Shown: positions 41,868 through 50,076 of the stretch, piece after piece
How positions within the stretch are numbered: position 1 is the first letter of the stretch
Layout: each line of letters opens with the position of its first letter
Assembly: GCF_900591205.1 (NCBI RefSeq)
Contig: NZ_UUPU01000109.1
Coordinates: 62,001 to 126,000, forward strand
Reading direction: 5' to 3'
Source: Pseudomonas viridiflava
GTDB lineage: Bacteria > Pseudomonadota > Gammaproteobacteria > Pseudomonadales > Pseudomonadaceae
DNA: 64,000 nucleotides
The notes under the pieces: generated by a model
Databases searched by the model: none
Seen by the model: only the letters and a program-made list of their open reading frames with translations
What the model was told of the DNA's origin: nothing
Translations under genes and position numbers: made by a program

Positions 41868-44800
41868 TCAGTCGCGTTCCAGCACCACGACCCGCTGCCC
41901 GGCACCGATGCCGCTGCCGGGCTGCACCGGAATCTCCCGCACCACGCCGGCAAACGGCGCCAGCACCGGAATTTCCATTTTCATCGACTCCAGAATCACC
42001 AGCACATCACCGGCCGCCACGCGCTCATCGGCCGTCACCTGGACCTGCCAGAGGTTGCCTGCGATATGGCTGTCGATGCTGTACTCATTGGCCTGCAATG
42101 GGGTGTCTTGCCCGGGCGGCGGCGCCGCTTCTTCGCTGTCGAAATGCGCCTGGCCGCTGGCAATCCAGCGTTCGCGCTCAGCGTTGAAGGCGTGCTGCTG
42201 GTGCTCACGGAACGCGCCGATTGTCGCGGCCTCGCGTTCCAGGAACGCCTGATAGTCCGCCAGGTTCAACACGCTCTCTTCTATGCTCAGCTCGAAGCGC
42301 CCGAGGGGGAAATCCTTGCGAATCCGCACCAGTTCCTCACTGCTCACCGGGTAAAAGCGAATCTGATCGAAAAACCTTAACAACCACGGTTTGCCGTCGA
42401 ATGCTGCGACTTCCCGATAGCGGTTCCACATCTGCAAGGTGCGGCCCACAAACTGATAACCGCCGGGGCCTTCCATGCCGTACACGCACAGGTAAGCGCC
42501 GCCGATGCCCACCGAGTTCTCGGCGGTCCAGGTGCGCGCCGGGTTGTATTTGGTGGTCACCAGCCGATGGCGCGGGTCCAGTGGCGTGGCCACCGGGGCG
42601 CCGAGGTAAACGTCGCCCAGGCCCATTACCAGGTAGCTGGCATCGAACACGGTGTGGCGCACTTCATCAAGGTTGGCCAGGTCGTTGATGCGGCGGATGA
42701 ACTCCAGGTTGCTCGGGCACCAGGGAGCGTCCTTGCGCACGGTGGTCATGTATTTTTCAATCGCCAACTGGCACGCCGGATCGTCCCAGGACAGCGGTAA
42801 ATGCACGATGCGCGAGGGCACTTGCAGGTTTTGTTGGGCGCACACGGCCGTCCAGTCCTTGGCGATCAGCGTCAGCAGGTCGGCCAGGGGCAGTTGCTCG
42901 GGTTGGTAGTGGATCTGCAGGGAGCGGATGCCTGGGGTCAGGTCGATCACGCCCTGCAGCGTGCGGGTTTGCAGGGCTTGCATCAGGGCGTGGCCGCGAA
43001 AGCGCAGCACCAGGTCCAGTTCGGGCGCGCCGATTTCCAGCAGTAGATGGGTGTCGCCGGCGAGGCGGGCGACCAGGCGGGTGTCAGCCTGGCCGATGTC
43101 CAGGATGATCGGGGATGCCAATGGCTTGAGGCTGGCTGCGGGCTGAGGTGCTGCCATCGCGGGCAAGCCCGGCTCCCACAGGGTTTCAGGGGCCTGTTGA
43201 TCCCATTTCAGGGCGAGGTCACGGGCGGTCTTGAGGTCTACCGGTTCAAAGCGAATCTTGTCGCCTGCTTTCAACTGGCCGAGCTGCCACAGGTCCGCCT
43301 CGATCACGGTCACCGGGCACACAAACCCGCCCAGGCTTGGCCCATCCGGCCCGAGGATCACTGGCATATCCCCGGTAAAATCCACCGCGCCGATGGCATA
43401 CGGGTTGTCATGGATATTCGATGGATGCAGCCCCGCTTCGCCGCCATCGGTGCGTGCCCACAACGGCTTGGGGCCGATCAGCCGCACGCCGGTGCGGCTG
43501 GAGTTGAAATGCACTTCCCACTGGGTGGCGAAGAAGGTCTCGATGTATGCGGGCTTGAAGTATTCCGGCGCGCCATGCGGGCCGTAAATCACGCGCAGTG
43601 TGCGTACCGCCGCCAGCGGTTGCGGGGTCAATTGTTGCCCGACGCCCGTATCCTTCAATGGCAGCAGATGCAACACATCACCGGCCCGCAAAGCCCGCCC
43701 GCCATGCCCGCCAAACTGGCCGAGGGTGAAGGTGCTTTTGCTGCCCAGATAGTCCGGCACCTGCAGCCCACCGCGCAGGCACAGGTAGCTGCGCGCACCG
43801 GCTCCGGCGAGCGTACCAAGGCTCAACACTGAACCTGCCGGGATCAGCAGCGCGGTGTTCATGGGCACCGCTTGATCATTCAGTAGCAATGGAATTTCTG
43901 CGCCCGTCACCGCCACTACCGCCGCGCAATTGAAGCGTAACAGCGGCCCGCTCATGGTGATTTCCAGCGCGGCGGCGCCGTCGTGATTGCCTAATAGACG
44001 ATTGCCCAGGCGCAGCGCCCGGCTGTCCATCGGCCCCGACGGCGGTACACCCACGGCCCAATAACCCAGGCGGCCCGGATAGTCCTGCACGCTGGTTTGT
44101 GTGCCCGCGCTGAGCACCTCAAAGGTGTCGGCGGCGTAGACCAGGTCTTCCAGGCAGCGCGTCCATGGCCGGCCGCTGGCGAAGGGCGCGGCGAGCAGGA
44201 TCTGTCGCAGGTAGTCGCGGTTGGTTTCCACGCCGTAGAGCTGGCTGTCGCTGAGTGCCTGGTGCAGGTCAAGGCGCGCCTGTTCGCGGGTGGGCGCCCA
44301 GGTGATGAGCTTGGCGATCATCGGGTCGAAGTACGGCGGGATCTCGCAACCGGCCTCCACCCAGGTGTCGATCCGCAGGCCATCAGCCGCCGGGAAGTCC
44401 ACACAGGTCAGCAGCCCAGGGCTGGGCTGGAATTCCCGCCCCGGGTCTTCTGCATACAGCCGCGCCTGAATCGCGTGGCCCTGGGGGTTCAACTCCAGGC
44501 TATGCAACGGCGGCATTTCCCCTGCCGCCAATTGCACCATCCAGCGCACCAGGTCCACGCCCCACACCTGTTCCGTCACGCCGTGTTCCACTTGCAGGCG
44601 CGTGTTCACTTCGAGGAAGTAGAAACGGCCATCGGCGCTATCAAAGATAAATTCCACGGTGCCGGCGCTGCGGTAATTGACTGCCTTGGCCAAGGTGATC
44701 GCGGCCGAGCACAGCGCCTCGGCCATGCCCTGCGGCAAGTTCGGCGCCGGGGTTTCTTCGAGGACTTTCTGGTTGCGCCGCTGCACCGAACAGTCGCGCA

Positions 44801-45473
44801 CGCCGAGGGCAATCACCGCGCCTGCGCCATCGCCGAACACCTGCACTTCCAGGTGGCGGGCGTGCTCGATGTACTTCTCGATAAATACGCCGGCATCACT
44901 GAAATTGTTCTGGCCCAGGCGCTTGACCGCCTCGAACGACTCGCTCAATTGCGCTGCACTGCGGCACACGCGCATGCCGATCCCACCACCGCCGGCGGTG
45001 CTTTTGAGCATGATCGGGTAGCCCACATTGTCGGCGGCCAACAGCGCTGCATCGAGGCTGTCGAGGAGTTCGGTGCCTTCCAGCAGCGGGATATTGTATT
45101 GCTTGGCCAGCGCACGGGCAGTGTGCTTGAGGCCGAATACGCGCAACTGGTCCGGCGTCGGCCCGACAAAGGCAATGCCTGCATTTTCACAGGCTTCGGC
45201 AAAGGCGGCGTTTTCCGAAAGAAAGCCGTAGCCCGGATGGATTGCCTTGGCGCCACATGCCTTGGCGGTGGCGAGGATTTTTTCCACCGCCAGATAAGTA
45301 CCGGCCGCCGCGCCTTCGCCGAGGCTGTAGGCTTCGTCGGCTTGCTGGATATGCAGGCTGGCCGCGTCGGCTTCTGAATACACCGCCACGCCCTTGACCG
45401 AAAGCTCGCGCAAGGTGCGCAGGATGCGGCAGGCGATGGCGCCACGGTTGGCGATCAATAGTTTTTCGAACAT
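41868..45473 (-). CDS. Biotin-dependent guanidine (urea-type) carboxylase
   Basis: Product of 1201 residues, the length of bacterial urea carboxylases without a fused hydrolase. Order: biotin carboxylase (about 1-450, GGGGIGMRVCRS), AHS2/KipA-type domain (about 470-755, VPPSGPMDSRALRLGNRLLG), AHS1/KipI-type domain (about 785-990), central region with YNPARTWTAENSVG, and a C-terminal biotin carrier with Lys1165 in LESMKME. The enzyme carboxylates urea or, in riboswitch-linked operons, guanidine. The latter is favoured by the ykkC riboswitch and the two DUF1989 genes upstream. The residue discriminating urea from guanidine could not be aligned by eye. A REP-like insert encodes residues about 765-774. 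Confidence 0.88.
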   Translation of the reverse strand: MFEKLLIANRGAIACRILRTLRELSVKGVAVYSEADAASLHIQQADEAYSLGEGAAAGTYLAVEKILATAKACGAKAIHPGYGFLSENAAFAEACENAGIAFVGPTPDQLRVFGLKHTARALAKQYNIPLLEGTELLDSLDAALLAADNVGYPIMLKSTAGGGGIGMRVCRSAAQLSESFEAVKRLGQNNFSDAGVFIEKYIEHARHLEVQVFGDGAGAVIALGVRDCSVQRRNQKVLEETPAPNLPQGMAEALCSAAITLAKAVNYRSAGTVEFIFDSADGRFYFLEVNTRLQVEHGVTEQVWGVDLVRWMVQLAAGEMPPLHSLELNPQGHAIQARLYAEDPGREFQPSPGLLTCVDFPAADGLRIDTWVEAGCEIPPYFDPMIAKLITWAPTREQARLDLHQALSDSQLYGVETNRDYLRQILLAAPFASGRPWTRCLEDLVYAADTFEVLSAGTQTSVQDYPGRLGYWAVGVPPSGPMDSRALRLGNRLLGNHDGAAALEITMSGPLLRFNCAAVVAVTGAEIPLLLNDQAVPMNTALLIPAGSVLSLGTLAGAGARSYLCLRGGLQVPDYLGSKSTFTLGQFGGHGGRALRAGDVLHLLPLKDTGVGQQLTPQPLAAVRTLRVIYGPHGAPEYFKPAYIETFFATQWEVHFNSSRTGVRLIGPKPLWARTDGGEAGLHPSNIHDNPYAIGAVDFTGDMPVILGPDGPSLGGFVCPVTVIEADLWQLGQLKAGDKIRFEPVDLKTARDLALKWDQQAPETLWEPGLPAMAAPQPAASLKPLASPIILDIGQADTRLVARLAGDTHLLLEIGAPELDLVLRFRGHALMQALQTRTLQGVIDLTPGIRSLQIHYQPEQLPLADLLTLIAKDWTAVCAQQNLQVPSRIVHLPLSWDDPACQLAIEKYMTTVRKDAPWCPSNLEFIRRINDLANLDEVRHTVFDASYLVMGLGDVYLGAPVATPLDPRHRLVTTKYNPARTWTAENSVGIGGAYLCVYGMEGPGGYQFVGRTLQMWNRYREVAAFDGKPWLLRFFDQIRFYPVSSEELVRIRKDFPLGRFELSIEESVLNLADYQAFLEREAATIGAFREHQQHAFNAERERWIASGQAHFDSEEAAPPPGQDTPLQANEYSIDSHIAGNLWQVQVTADERVAAGDVLVILESMKMEIPVLAPFAGVVREIPVQPGSGIGAGQRVVVLERD
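43154..43180. repeat. REP-like sequence inside the carboxylase coding region
   Basis: CATCGCGGGCAAGCCCGGCT followed by CCCACA matches the arm of the intergenic element at 39642. It is in frame and encodes WEPGLPAMA in the linker between two carboxylase domains. A single REP half rather than a pair. Confidence 0.7.
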
Positions 45474-45558
45474 GGCAAAACCCTGCGGGCCGTCCCGCAA
45501 AGTGAGGGAACACTGCGGTCGTCCGCAGTGCGAATTCTGTAGGCAATGAAGATCCAAC

Positions 45559-45648
45559 TGTGGGAGCGGGCTTGCTCGCGAAGGCGCAGTGTCAGTTACA
45601 GATGCACTGGCTGACCCACCGCACTCGCGAGCAAGCCCGCTCCCACAT
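45559..45648. repeat. REPIN-type inverted pair within the guanidine operon
   Basis: TGTGGGAGCGGGCTTGCTCG and its inverted copy CGAGCAAGCCCGCTCCCACA flank a spacer, in the 255-bp gap between the second DUF1989 gene and the carboxylase. GTGGGAGCGGGCTTGCTCGC is yet another arm subtype. Confidence 0.85.
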
Positions 45649-45728
45649 TCGATTTCAATGTCTTCGCAGGCACTGCCCGGCGCGGGATTGGCACACGGCG
45701 AACAACCATTGGCGCAGGCGCTTCAGCT

Positions 45729-46358
45729 TCAGTTCCATACCAGCACCTGCGCAGGAGTCGGGTTGTAGCCATTGCACGGGTTGTTCAGTTGCGGGCAGTT
45801 GGAAATCAGCACGATCACGTCCATTTGCGCACGCAGGTCGACGTACTTGCCGGGGGCGGAAATGCCGTCTTCAAACGTCAGCCCGCCGTCGGCCGTGACC
45901 GGCACATTCATGAAGAAATTGATGTTCGGTCCGATGTCGCCTTTCCCCAACCGACCGTCGTGGGCACAGGCGCGCAGATAGTTGTCGCGGCAGCTGTGCA
46001 TGTAGCGTTTTTCCAGGGCGTAGCGCACGGTGTTGCTCTCTTGGGCACACGCGCCACCTAGCGTGTCGTGGCGCCCGCAGGTGTCATCGACGATGGTCAG
46101 CATCGGTTGGCCGAGGTTGGAATACAGCACGCTGCCGGTGCTCAGGTACACGCGATTTTGCCGGCGCAGGGTGCGCTGTACGTCATAGCGCTCGCGAGGG
46201 TTTTTGACGCTGTAGAACAGCGTATCCACCGCCTGGTTGCCCTCCAGATCCAGGATGCGCAGGGTCTGCCCTGCCTTGACCTCCATCAGCCACGGCTCGC
46301 CGGCGGGAATGGTGGCGCGGTACACGGCCGCATCGGGTTGTTTGAGTGCGATTGACAT
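45729..46358 (-). CDS. DUF1989 protein, carboxyguanidine deiminase subunit (urea-carboxylase-associated)
   Basis: Product of 209 residues. DUF1989 motifs: GEPWLMEVKAGQTLRILDLE, GNQAVDTLFYS, DDTCGRHDTLGGAC and INFFMNVPV. In riboswitch-linked operons the two DUF1989 proteins form an enzyme that deiminates carboxyguanidine to allophanate, with metal-binding Cys/His residues. It lies 10 bp after the other DUF1989 gene and before the carboxylase. The older name is urea amidolyase-associated protein. Which subunit, CgdA or CgdB, is undecided. Confidence 0.85.
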   Translation of the reverse strand: MSIALKQPDAAVYRATIPAGEPWLMEVKAGQTLRILDLEGNQAVDTLFYSVKNPRERYDVQRTLRRQNRVYLSTGSVLYSNLGQPMLTIVDDTCGRHDTLGGACAQESNTVRYALEKRYMHSCRDNYLRACAHDGRLGKGDIGPNINFFMNVPVTADGGLTFEDGISAPGKYVDLRAQMDVIVLISNCPQLNNPCNGYNPTPAQVLVWN

Positions 46359-46368
46359 TGGCAGCTCC

Positions 46369-47094
46369 TCAGGCGAACAGGCGATCGGTATTGATAAACC
46401 CGCGCTCGTTTTCTGGGCGCGAGGTGCGGCAGTGTTCGGCGACGCTGGGGTCGGCGTTCATCCAGCTGAGTTTCAGCGGCTGCGGGGCGTACTCGGGGTT
46501 GGGGTCCATGGGGTGTTGCAGGGCGGTCAGCACCACCAGTGTGTCCATGGGTGCGTAGAGTTCGATGTAATCGCCAGCCTTGGAATTGCCTGGCACAAAG
46601 TGCAATTCACCACCGTCATCCACGCTGACTTTGCTGAACAGGTTGAGGGTCATCAGCAGGTCGCTAAGGCCCAGGCCCCACTTGCCCAACTCCACCAGCA
46701 GGTTGTCGGTGCCGTTGCGAAAGAAGCCGTTGCGCAGTTCCTGATAGCGGCCCTGGCCGTACTTCTCGACCACTTCGGCTGCGCACAAGACGCCGCCGAT
46801 GCTGTCACTCCAGCCGCAGGTGTCGGTGGTGATCGCAGCCAGCACGCGGCCCATGTCCGAGTACAGGCAATGGCCGCTGGTGAGCTTGGCGGTGTGTTGG
46901 CATTTGAGGCTGTCGGGCAGGTTCAGGCGTTCGGTTTTTTCATGGGCGTTGAGCAGCGTCAGGCTCACATTGGCGCCGCCGCGAATGTCGGTGAGGCGCA
47001 GCAATTGGCCGCGCTTGAGCACGAAAGAACGGTGGCCGCCGCCGGGCAGCATTTCTTCGGCGAAGGGGGGGAACAGTTGGGTCGAGTCGGTCAT
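46369..47094 (-). CDS. DUF1989 protein, second carboxyguanidine deiminase subunit
   Basis: Product of 241 residues, longer than its partner. Motifs RGGANVSLTLLNAHEKTERL, TDTCGWSDSIGG and LTLNLFSKVSV show the DUF1989 fold with conserved Cys and Asp. MTDSTQLFPPFAEEMLPGGG at 47094 overlaps the ABC ATPase stop by four bases. Together with the next gene it should convert carboxyguanidine to allophanate and ammonia. Confidence 0.85.
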   Translation of the reverse strand: MTDSTQLFPPFAEEMLPGGGHRSFVLKRGQLLRLTDIRGGANVSLTLLNAHEKTERLNLPDSLKCQHTAKLTSGHCLYSDMGRVLAAITTDTCGWSDSIGGVLCAAEVVEKYGQGRYQELRNGFFRNGTDNLLVELGKWGLGLSDLLMTLNLFSKVSVDDGGELHFVPGNSKAGDYIELYAPMDTLVVLTALQHPMDPNPEYAPQPLKLSWMNADPSVAEHCRTSRPENERGFINTDRLFA

Positions 47095-47855
47095 TTGGAA
47101 GGGGCTCCAAGTTCGGCGGCGAGCGCTTTGCGGCGCTCGCTGTTCAAAGGGATGTCGTAGGTGATGCGGGCGCCATAGGCACCGGGGGCGTGGGGGTCGA
47201 CGCGGACCTTGTCGAACACCAGCAGACGCGTGCCGAGGCTGAAGCCTTCGCTGAGGTCGTGGGTGACCATGAACACCGTCAGCCGGGTTTCGCGCCACAA
47301 CTCCAGCAGCAGCTGGTGCATGTCTTTGCGAATGCCCGGGTCGAGGGCGCCGAAGGGTTCGTCCAGCAGCAAGACGCGGGGTTTCATGATCAGGGCCTGA
47401 GCGATGGCCAGGCGTTGTTGCATGCCGCCGGAGAGTTGCGCCGGGTACTTGTCCAGCGAGTGACCGAGGCCGACCTTGTGCAGCAGTGCGGCGGCCTGTT
47501 CGCGAGCAGCCTTTTTGGCCTTGCCGAACAGCCGGCCAAGCAACGGCGAGCACGGCAGCTCAAGGCCGAGGGCGACGTTGTCGAGCACGCTCAAATGCGG
47601 GAACACCGAGTAGCGCTGAAACACCACGCCACGGCTGGCATCCGGCTCGGCGGCGAGGGGCTCGCCGTTAAGCAGGATCTGGCCCTTGCTCGCGGTCTCC
47701 TGGCCCAGCAACAGGCGCAGGAAGGTGGATTTTCCGCAACCGGACGTGCCCACCAGCGTGCAAAACTCACCCTCGGCCACGTGCAGGTTGAGGCCCTCCA
47801 GCACCACCTGGTCGCCATAGCGCTGCCATACATTGTTGACGCTGATAAAGCTCAT
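47091..47855 (-). CDS. ABC transporter ATP-binding protein, nitrate/taurine-type
   Basis: Product of 254 residues. Walker A GTSGCGKST (about 38-46), signature LSGGMQQRLAIAQAL, Walker B VLLLDEPFGALD, and the H-loop in VTHD. It powers import by the permease encoded before it (four-base overlap). The group usually moves nitrate, sulfonates or related small compounds; the riboswitch context suggests guanidine or a relative. Confidence 0.92.
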   Translation of the reverse strand: MSFISVNNVWQRYGDQVVLEGLNLHVAEGEFCTLVGTSGCGKSTFLRLLLGQETASKGQILLNGEPLAAEPDASRGVVFQRYSVFPHLSVLDNVALGLELPCSPLLGRLFGKAKKAAREQAAALLHKVGLGHSLDKYPAQLSGGMQQRLAIAQALIMKPRVLLLDEPFGALDPGIRKDMHQLLLELWRETRLTVFMVTHDLSEGFSLGTRLLVFDKVRVDPHAPGAYGARITYDIPLNSERRKALAAELGAPSK

Positions 47856-48667
47856 GCCCGCGCTCCTTCGTACCAAGGGAACGCGCGCCGGGTCAGGGCC
47901 TTGAGGCCCCAGTCCATCAGCCAGGCGAGCAGGGTGATCCAGACCACGTAGGGCAAAATCACGTCCATCGCGAGGTAGCGGCGTACCAGGAAGATCCGGT
48001 AGCCCAGGCCGTCAGTCGAGGCGATGGCTTCGGCGGCGATCAGAAACAACCACGCCGAGCCGAGCATCAGCCGCAGGGAAATCAGCAGGCGCGGCAGCAA
48101 TTGCGGGAGCACCACGCGCAGCATCAGGGTCCAGGTGGAGGCGCCGAGGGTCTGCGCTTTCACCAGCAGCTCGACGGGGATTTCCCGCGCACGCTGTTCC
48201 AGGTCTCGCGCCAGGGCCGGGGTGATACCGATGACGATCAGCATCACCTTGGACAATTCCCCCAGCCCGAACACAATGAACAGAATCGGCAGGATCGCCA
48301 GCGGCGGCACCATCGACAGCACCGTCAGCAGTGGCGACAACGGCGCGCCAAACAGCGGCAAGGTGCCGGCGGCGATGCCCAGGCACAGGCCGGCCAGGGC
48401 GCTTATCCCCAAGCCGATGGCCAGGCGGCGCAGGCTCGAGGCGCTGTCTTGCCACAGCACGTATTCGCCGGTGCGGGTGTCGGCGTTGAACGCCAGGCGC
48501 TTTATGGCGTCGCCCATTTGCACGGCGCTGGGCAGCAGCTTGTCGTTGGGGTTTTCTGCCAGGCGCTCGGCTGAGCCCACAAAGTAGGCGAACAACAGCA
48601 AAGCGAACGGCAGGATCACCAACAACAGGCGGCTGGAGCGTTCCGGGTGACGGTTGATCAGGCGCAT
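47852..48667 (-). CDS. ABC transporter permease, nitrate/taurine-type
   Basis: Product of 271 residues with six hydrophobic segments and the EAA loop (LLVKAQTLGASTWTLMLRVV, then LPQLLPRLLISLRLMLGSAW). It forms the inner-membrane channel with the ATPase whose gene it overlaps. The substrate-binding protein lies 12 bp upstream. Confidence 0.9.
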   Translation of the reverse strand: MRLINRHPERSSRLLLVILPFALLLFAYFVGSAERLAENPNDKLLPSAVQMGDAIKRLAFNADTRTGEYVLWQDSASSLRRLAIGLGISALAGLCLGIAAGTLPLFGAPLSPLLTVLSMVPPLAILPILFIVFGLGELSKVMLIVIGITPALARDLEQRAREIPVELLVKAQTLGASTWTLMLRVVLPQLLPRLLISLRLMLGSAWLFLIAAEAIASTDGLGYRIFLVRRYLAMDVILPYVVWITLLAWLMDWGLKALTRRAFPWYEGARA

Positions 48668-48679
48668 GGCCGGGTCCTC

Positions 48680-49747
48680 TTACAGCTTGCCGTCGGCGGC
48701 CATCTGCACGTAGCTGGGGTCGAAATGCAGCTTGAGGTTGGCGGTGTCGCCACTGGTCACGCCATTGGCGAAGCTCATGCCCACCGCGCTGGTGTCCTTG
48801 GCTCCCTCGCCGAGCAGGCCGTGTTCAAACGAGAACTCGGCGACCTTGCGCATGGTGGCCGGCAACTGCGCGCTGGTGGCGAAGGCGAGGGCTTCCTGGG
48901 GCGTGGCAAACAGCTTGGTGGTGTCCAGTTGCGACTGGAAACCCTTGAGGTCGGTGCCGGACGCCTTGGCCATATGCTCCAGGGCTTCGGTGCTGGCGGC
49001 ACCCTTGGCGTTCATCAGCGCGACCACCTCAAACCAGGCGCCTGTGAGCGCTTTGCCGAGCTTGGGGTTGTCTTTGAGGGTCTGGGTGTTGACCACCATC
49101 ATGTCCATGATTTCGCCGGGCACTTTGCTGGAGTCGAATACTTCGCTAACCCCCGGTTTGGCCTTGATTTCGGAGAGCATCGGGTTCCAGGTGGTTACGG
49201 CCTGCACCTGGTCGGTGTTGAAGGCGGCGGCGATGTCGGCGTCGGAGGTGTTGACCACTTTCAGGTCTTTTTCAGTGAGGTCAGCCGACTCCAGCGCACG
49301 GGCCAGCAGGTAGTGGGACACCGAGAGTTCCACCAGGTTGACGTTCATGCCCTTGAGGTCGGCCACGGTCTTGCCGCTGCCCTTGATCACCACGCCATCG
49401 TTGCCGTTGGAGAAGTCGCTGATCACCAGCGCGGTGCTGTCTACGCCACCGGCGGCGGGGATGGTCAGGGCGTCCATGTTGGTCATGGTGCAGCCGTCAA
49501 ACTGGCCGGCGGTGTATTGGTTGATGGATTCGACATAGTCATTGAGCTGCACCATGTCGATGGTGATGCCGTACTTCTTGGCCCACTTGTCGAGGATGCC
49601 CTGGCTGCCGGCGTACTCCCACGGCATCCAGCCGGCGTAGATGGTCCAGCACACGCTGAAGTGGTCTTTAGGTGCGGCTTGGGTCTGGAAGCTCAGCACG
49701 GCGGCGAACGCGGCGGCGAGCAAGGCGGGTAAACGGATTGAGGGCAT
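48680..49747 (-). CDS. ABC transporter substrate-binding protein, probably for guanidine or a relative
   Basis: Product of 355 residues, signal peptide ending near QTQAA. The NrtA/TauA-type periplasmic-binding fold is visible in VCWTIYAGWMPWEYAGSQGI, GQFDGCTMTNMDALTIPAAG and VQAVTTWNPMLSEI. It delivers the solute to the permease encoded next. It is the first gene after the riboswitch; its ribosome site (AACTGGAG) can pair with the riboswitch. Confidence 0.88.
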   Translation of the reverse strand: MPSIRLPALLAAAFAAVLSFQTQAAPKDHFSVCWTIYAGWMPWEYAGSQGILDKWAKKYGITIDMVQLNDYVESINQYTAGQFDGCTMTNMDALTIPAAGGVDSTALVISDFSNGNDGVVIKGSGKTVADLKGMNVNLVELSVSHYLLARALESADLTEKDLKVVNTSDADIAAAFNTDQVQAVTTWNPMLSEIKAKPGVSEVFDSSKVPGEIMDMMVVNTQTLKDNPKLGKALTGAWFEVVALMNAKGAASTEALEHMAKASGTDLKGFQSQLDTTKLFATPQEALAFATSAQLPATMRKVAEFSFEHGLLGEGAKDTSAVGMSFANGVTSGDTANLKLHFDPSYVQMAADGKL

Positions 49748-49805
49748 TGGGCTTCTCCAGTTGATCGTGGGCGAGCAGGAGCAACGCGGCACCGTAAACG
49801 GTGGC

Positions 49806-49902
49806 TGTCTCCCGGGCTTTTATCCCGCCGTGTAACCTCAACTGGAGGTCGCCAACTCTCGGACCAGCCACTCGCGTAGTGCGAGCCGGAACCCTAGTCG
49901 GC
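49806..49902 (-). ncRNA. Guanidine-I (ykkC) riboswitch
   Basis: Read on the minus strand, the hallmark segments occur in the known order: CTAGGGTTCCGG, then CTGGTCCGAGAG, a variable hairpin (ACCTCCAGTTGAGGT), then ACACGGCGGGATAAAAGCC and CGGGAGA. These are the conserved core of the ykkC aptamer, which binds guanidinium. It sits about 60 bp ahead of the substrate-binding-protein gene. Ligand binding should turn the operon on. Confidence 0.97.
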
Positions 49903-49956
49903 CATTGCAAATTGTGGTGCCGCGAACCTGTGATGAATCCTGCACGGGAGAGGCAA

Positions 49957-49973
49957 AGCGAGAGTCGTGCCAA
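49957..49973 (-). promoter_or_regulatory. Candidate sigma-54 promoter for the guanidine operon
   Basis: On the minus strand TTGGCACGACTCTCGCT has GG and GC separated by exactly ten bases, near consensus TGGCAC-N5-TTGC except for one T to C change. It lies about 55 bp upstream of the riboswitch. NtrC-type nitrogen control would fit a guanidine nitrogen-scavenging operon. Confidence 0.55.
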
Positions 49974-50076
49974 GTGGCGTAGAGGCCCGGCTTTTCAGGC
50001 GGGCTCTGCGTATAGGAAGGGGGAGGCGGGGAGGGGGTGCGCCAAGCGGGTGCGCCGGCGCACTGCAATGAGGCGG

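Noticed and set aside
41868..47094. Plain urea amidolyase operon
   Set aside because: The ykkC aptamer and the DUF1989 pair favour guanidine; fused allophanate hydrolase is also missing.
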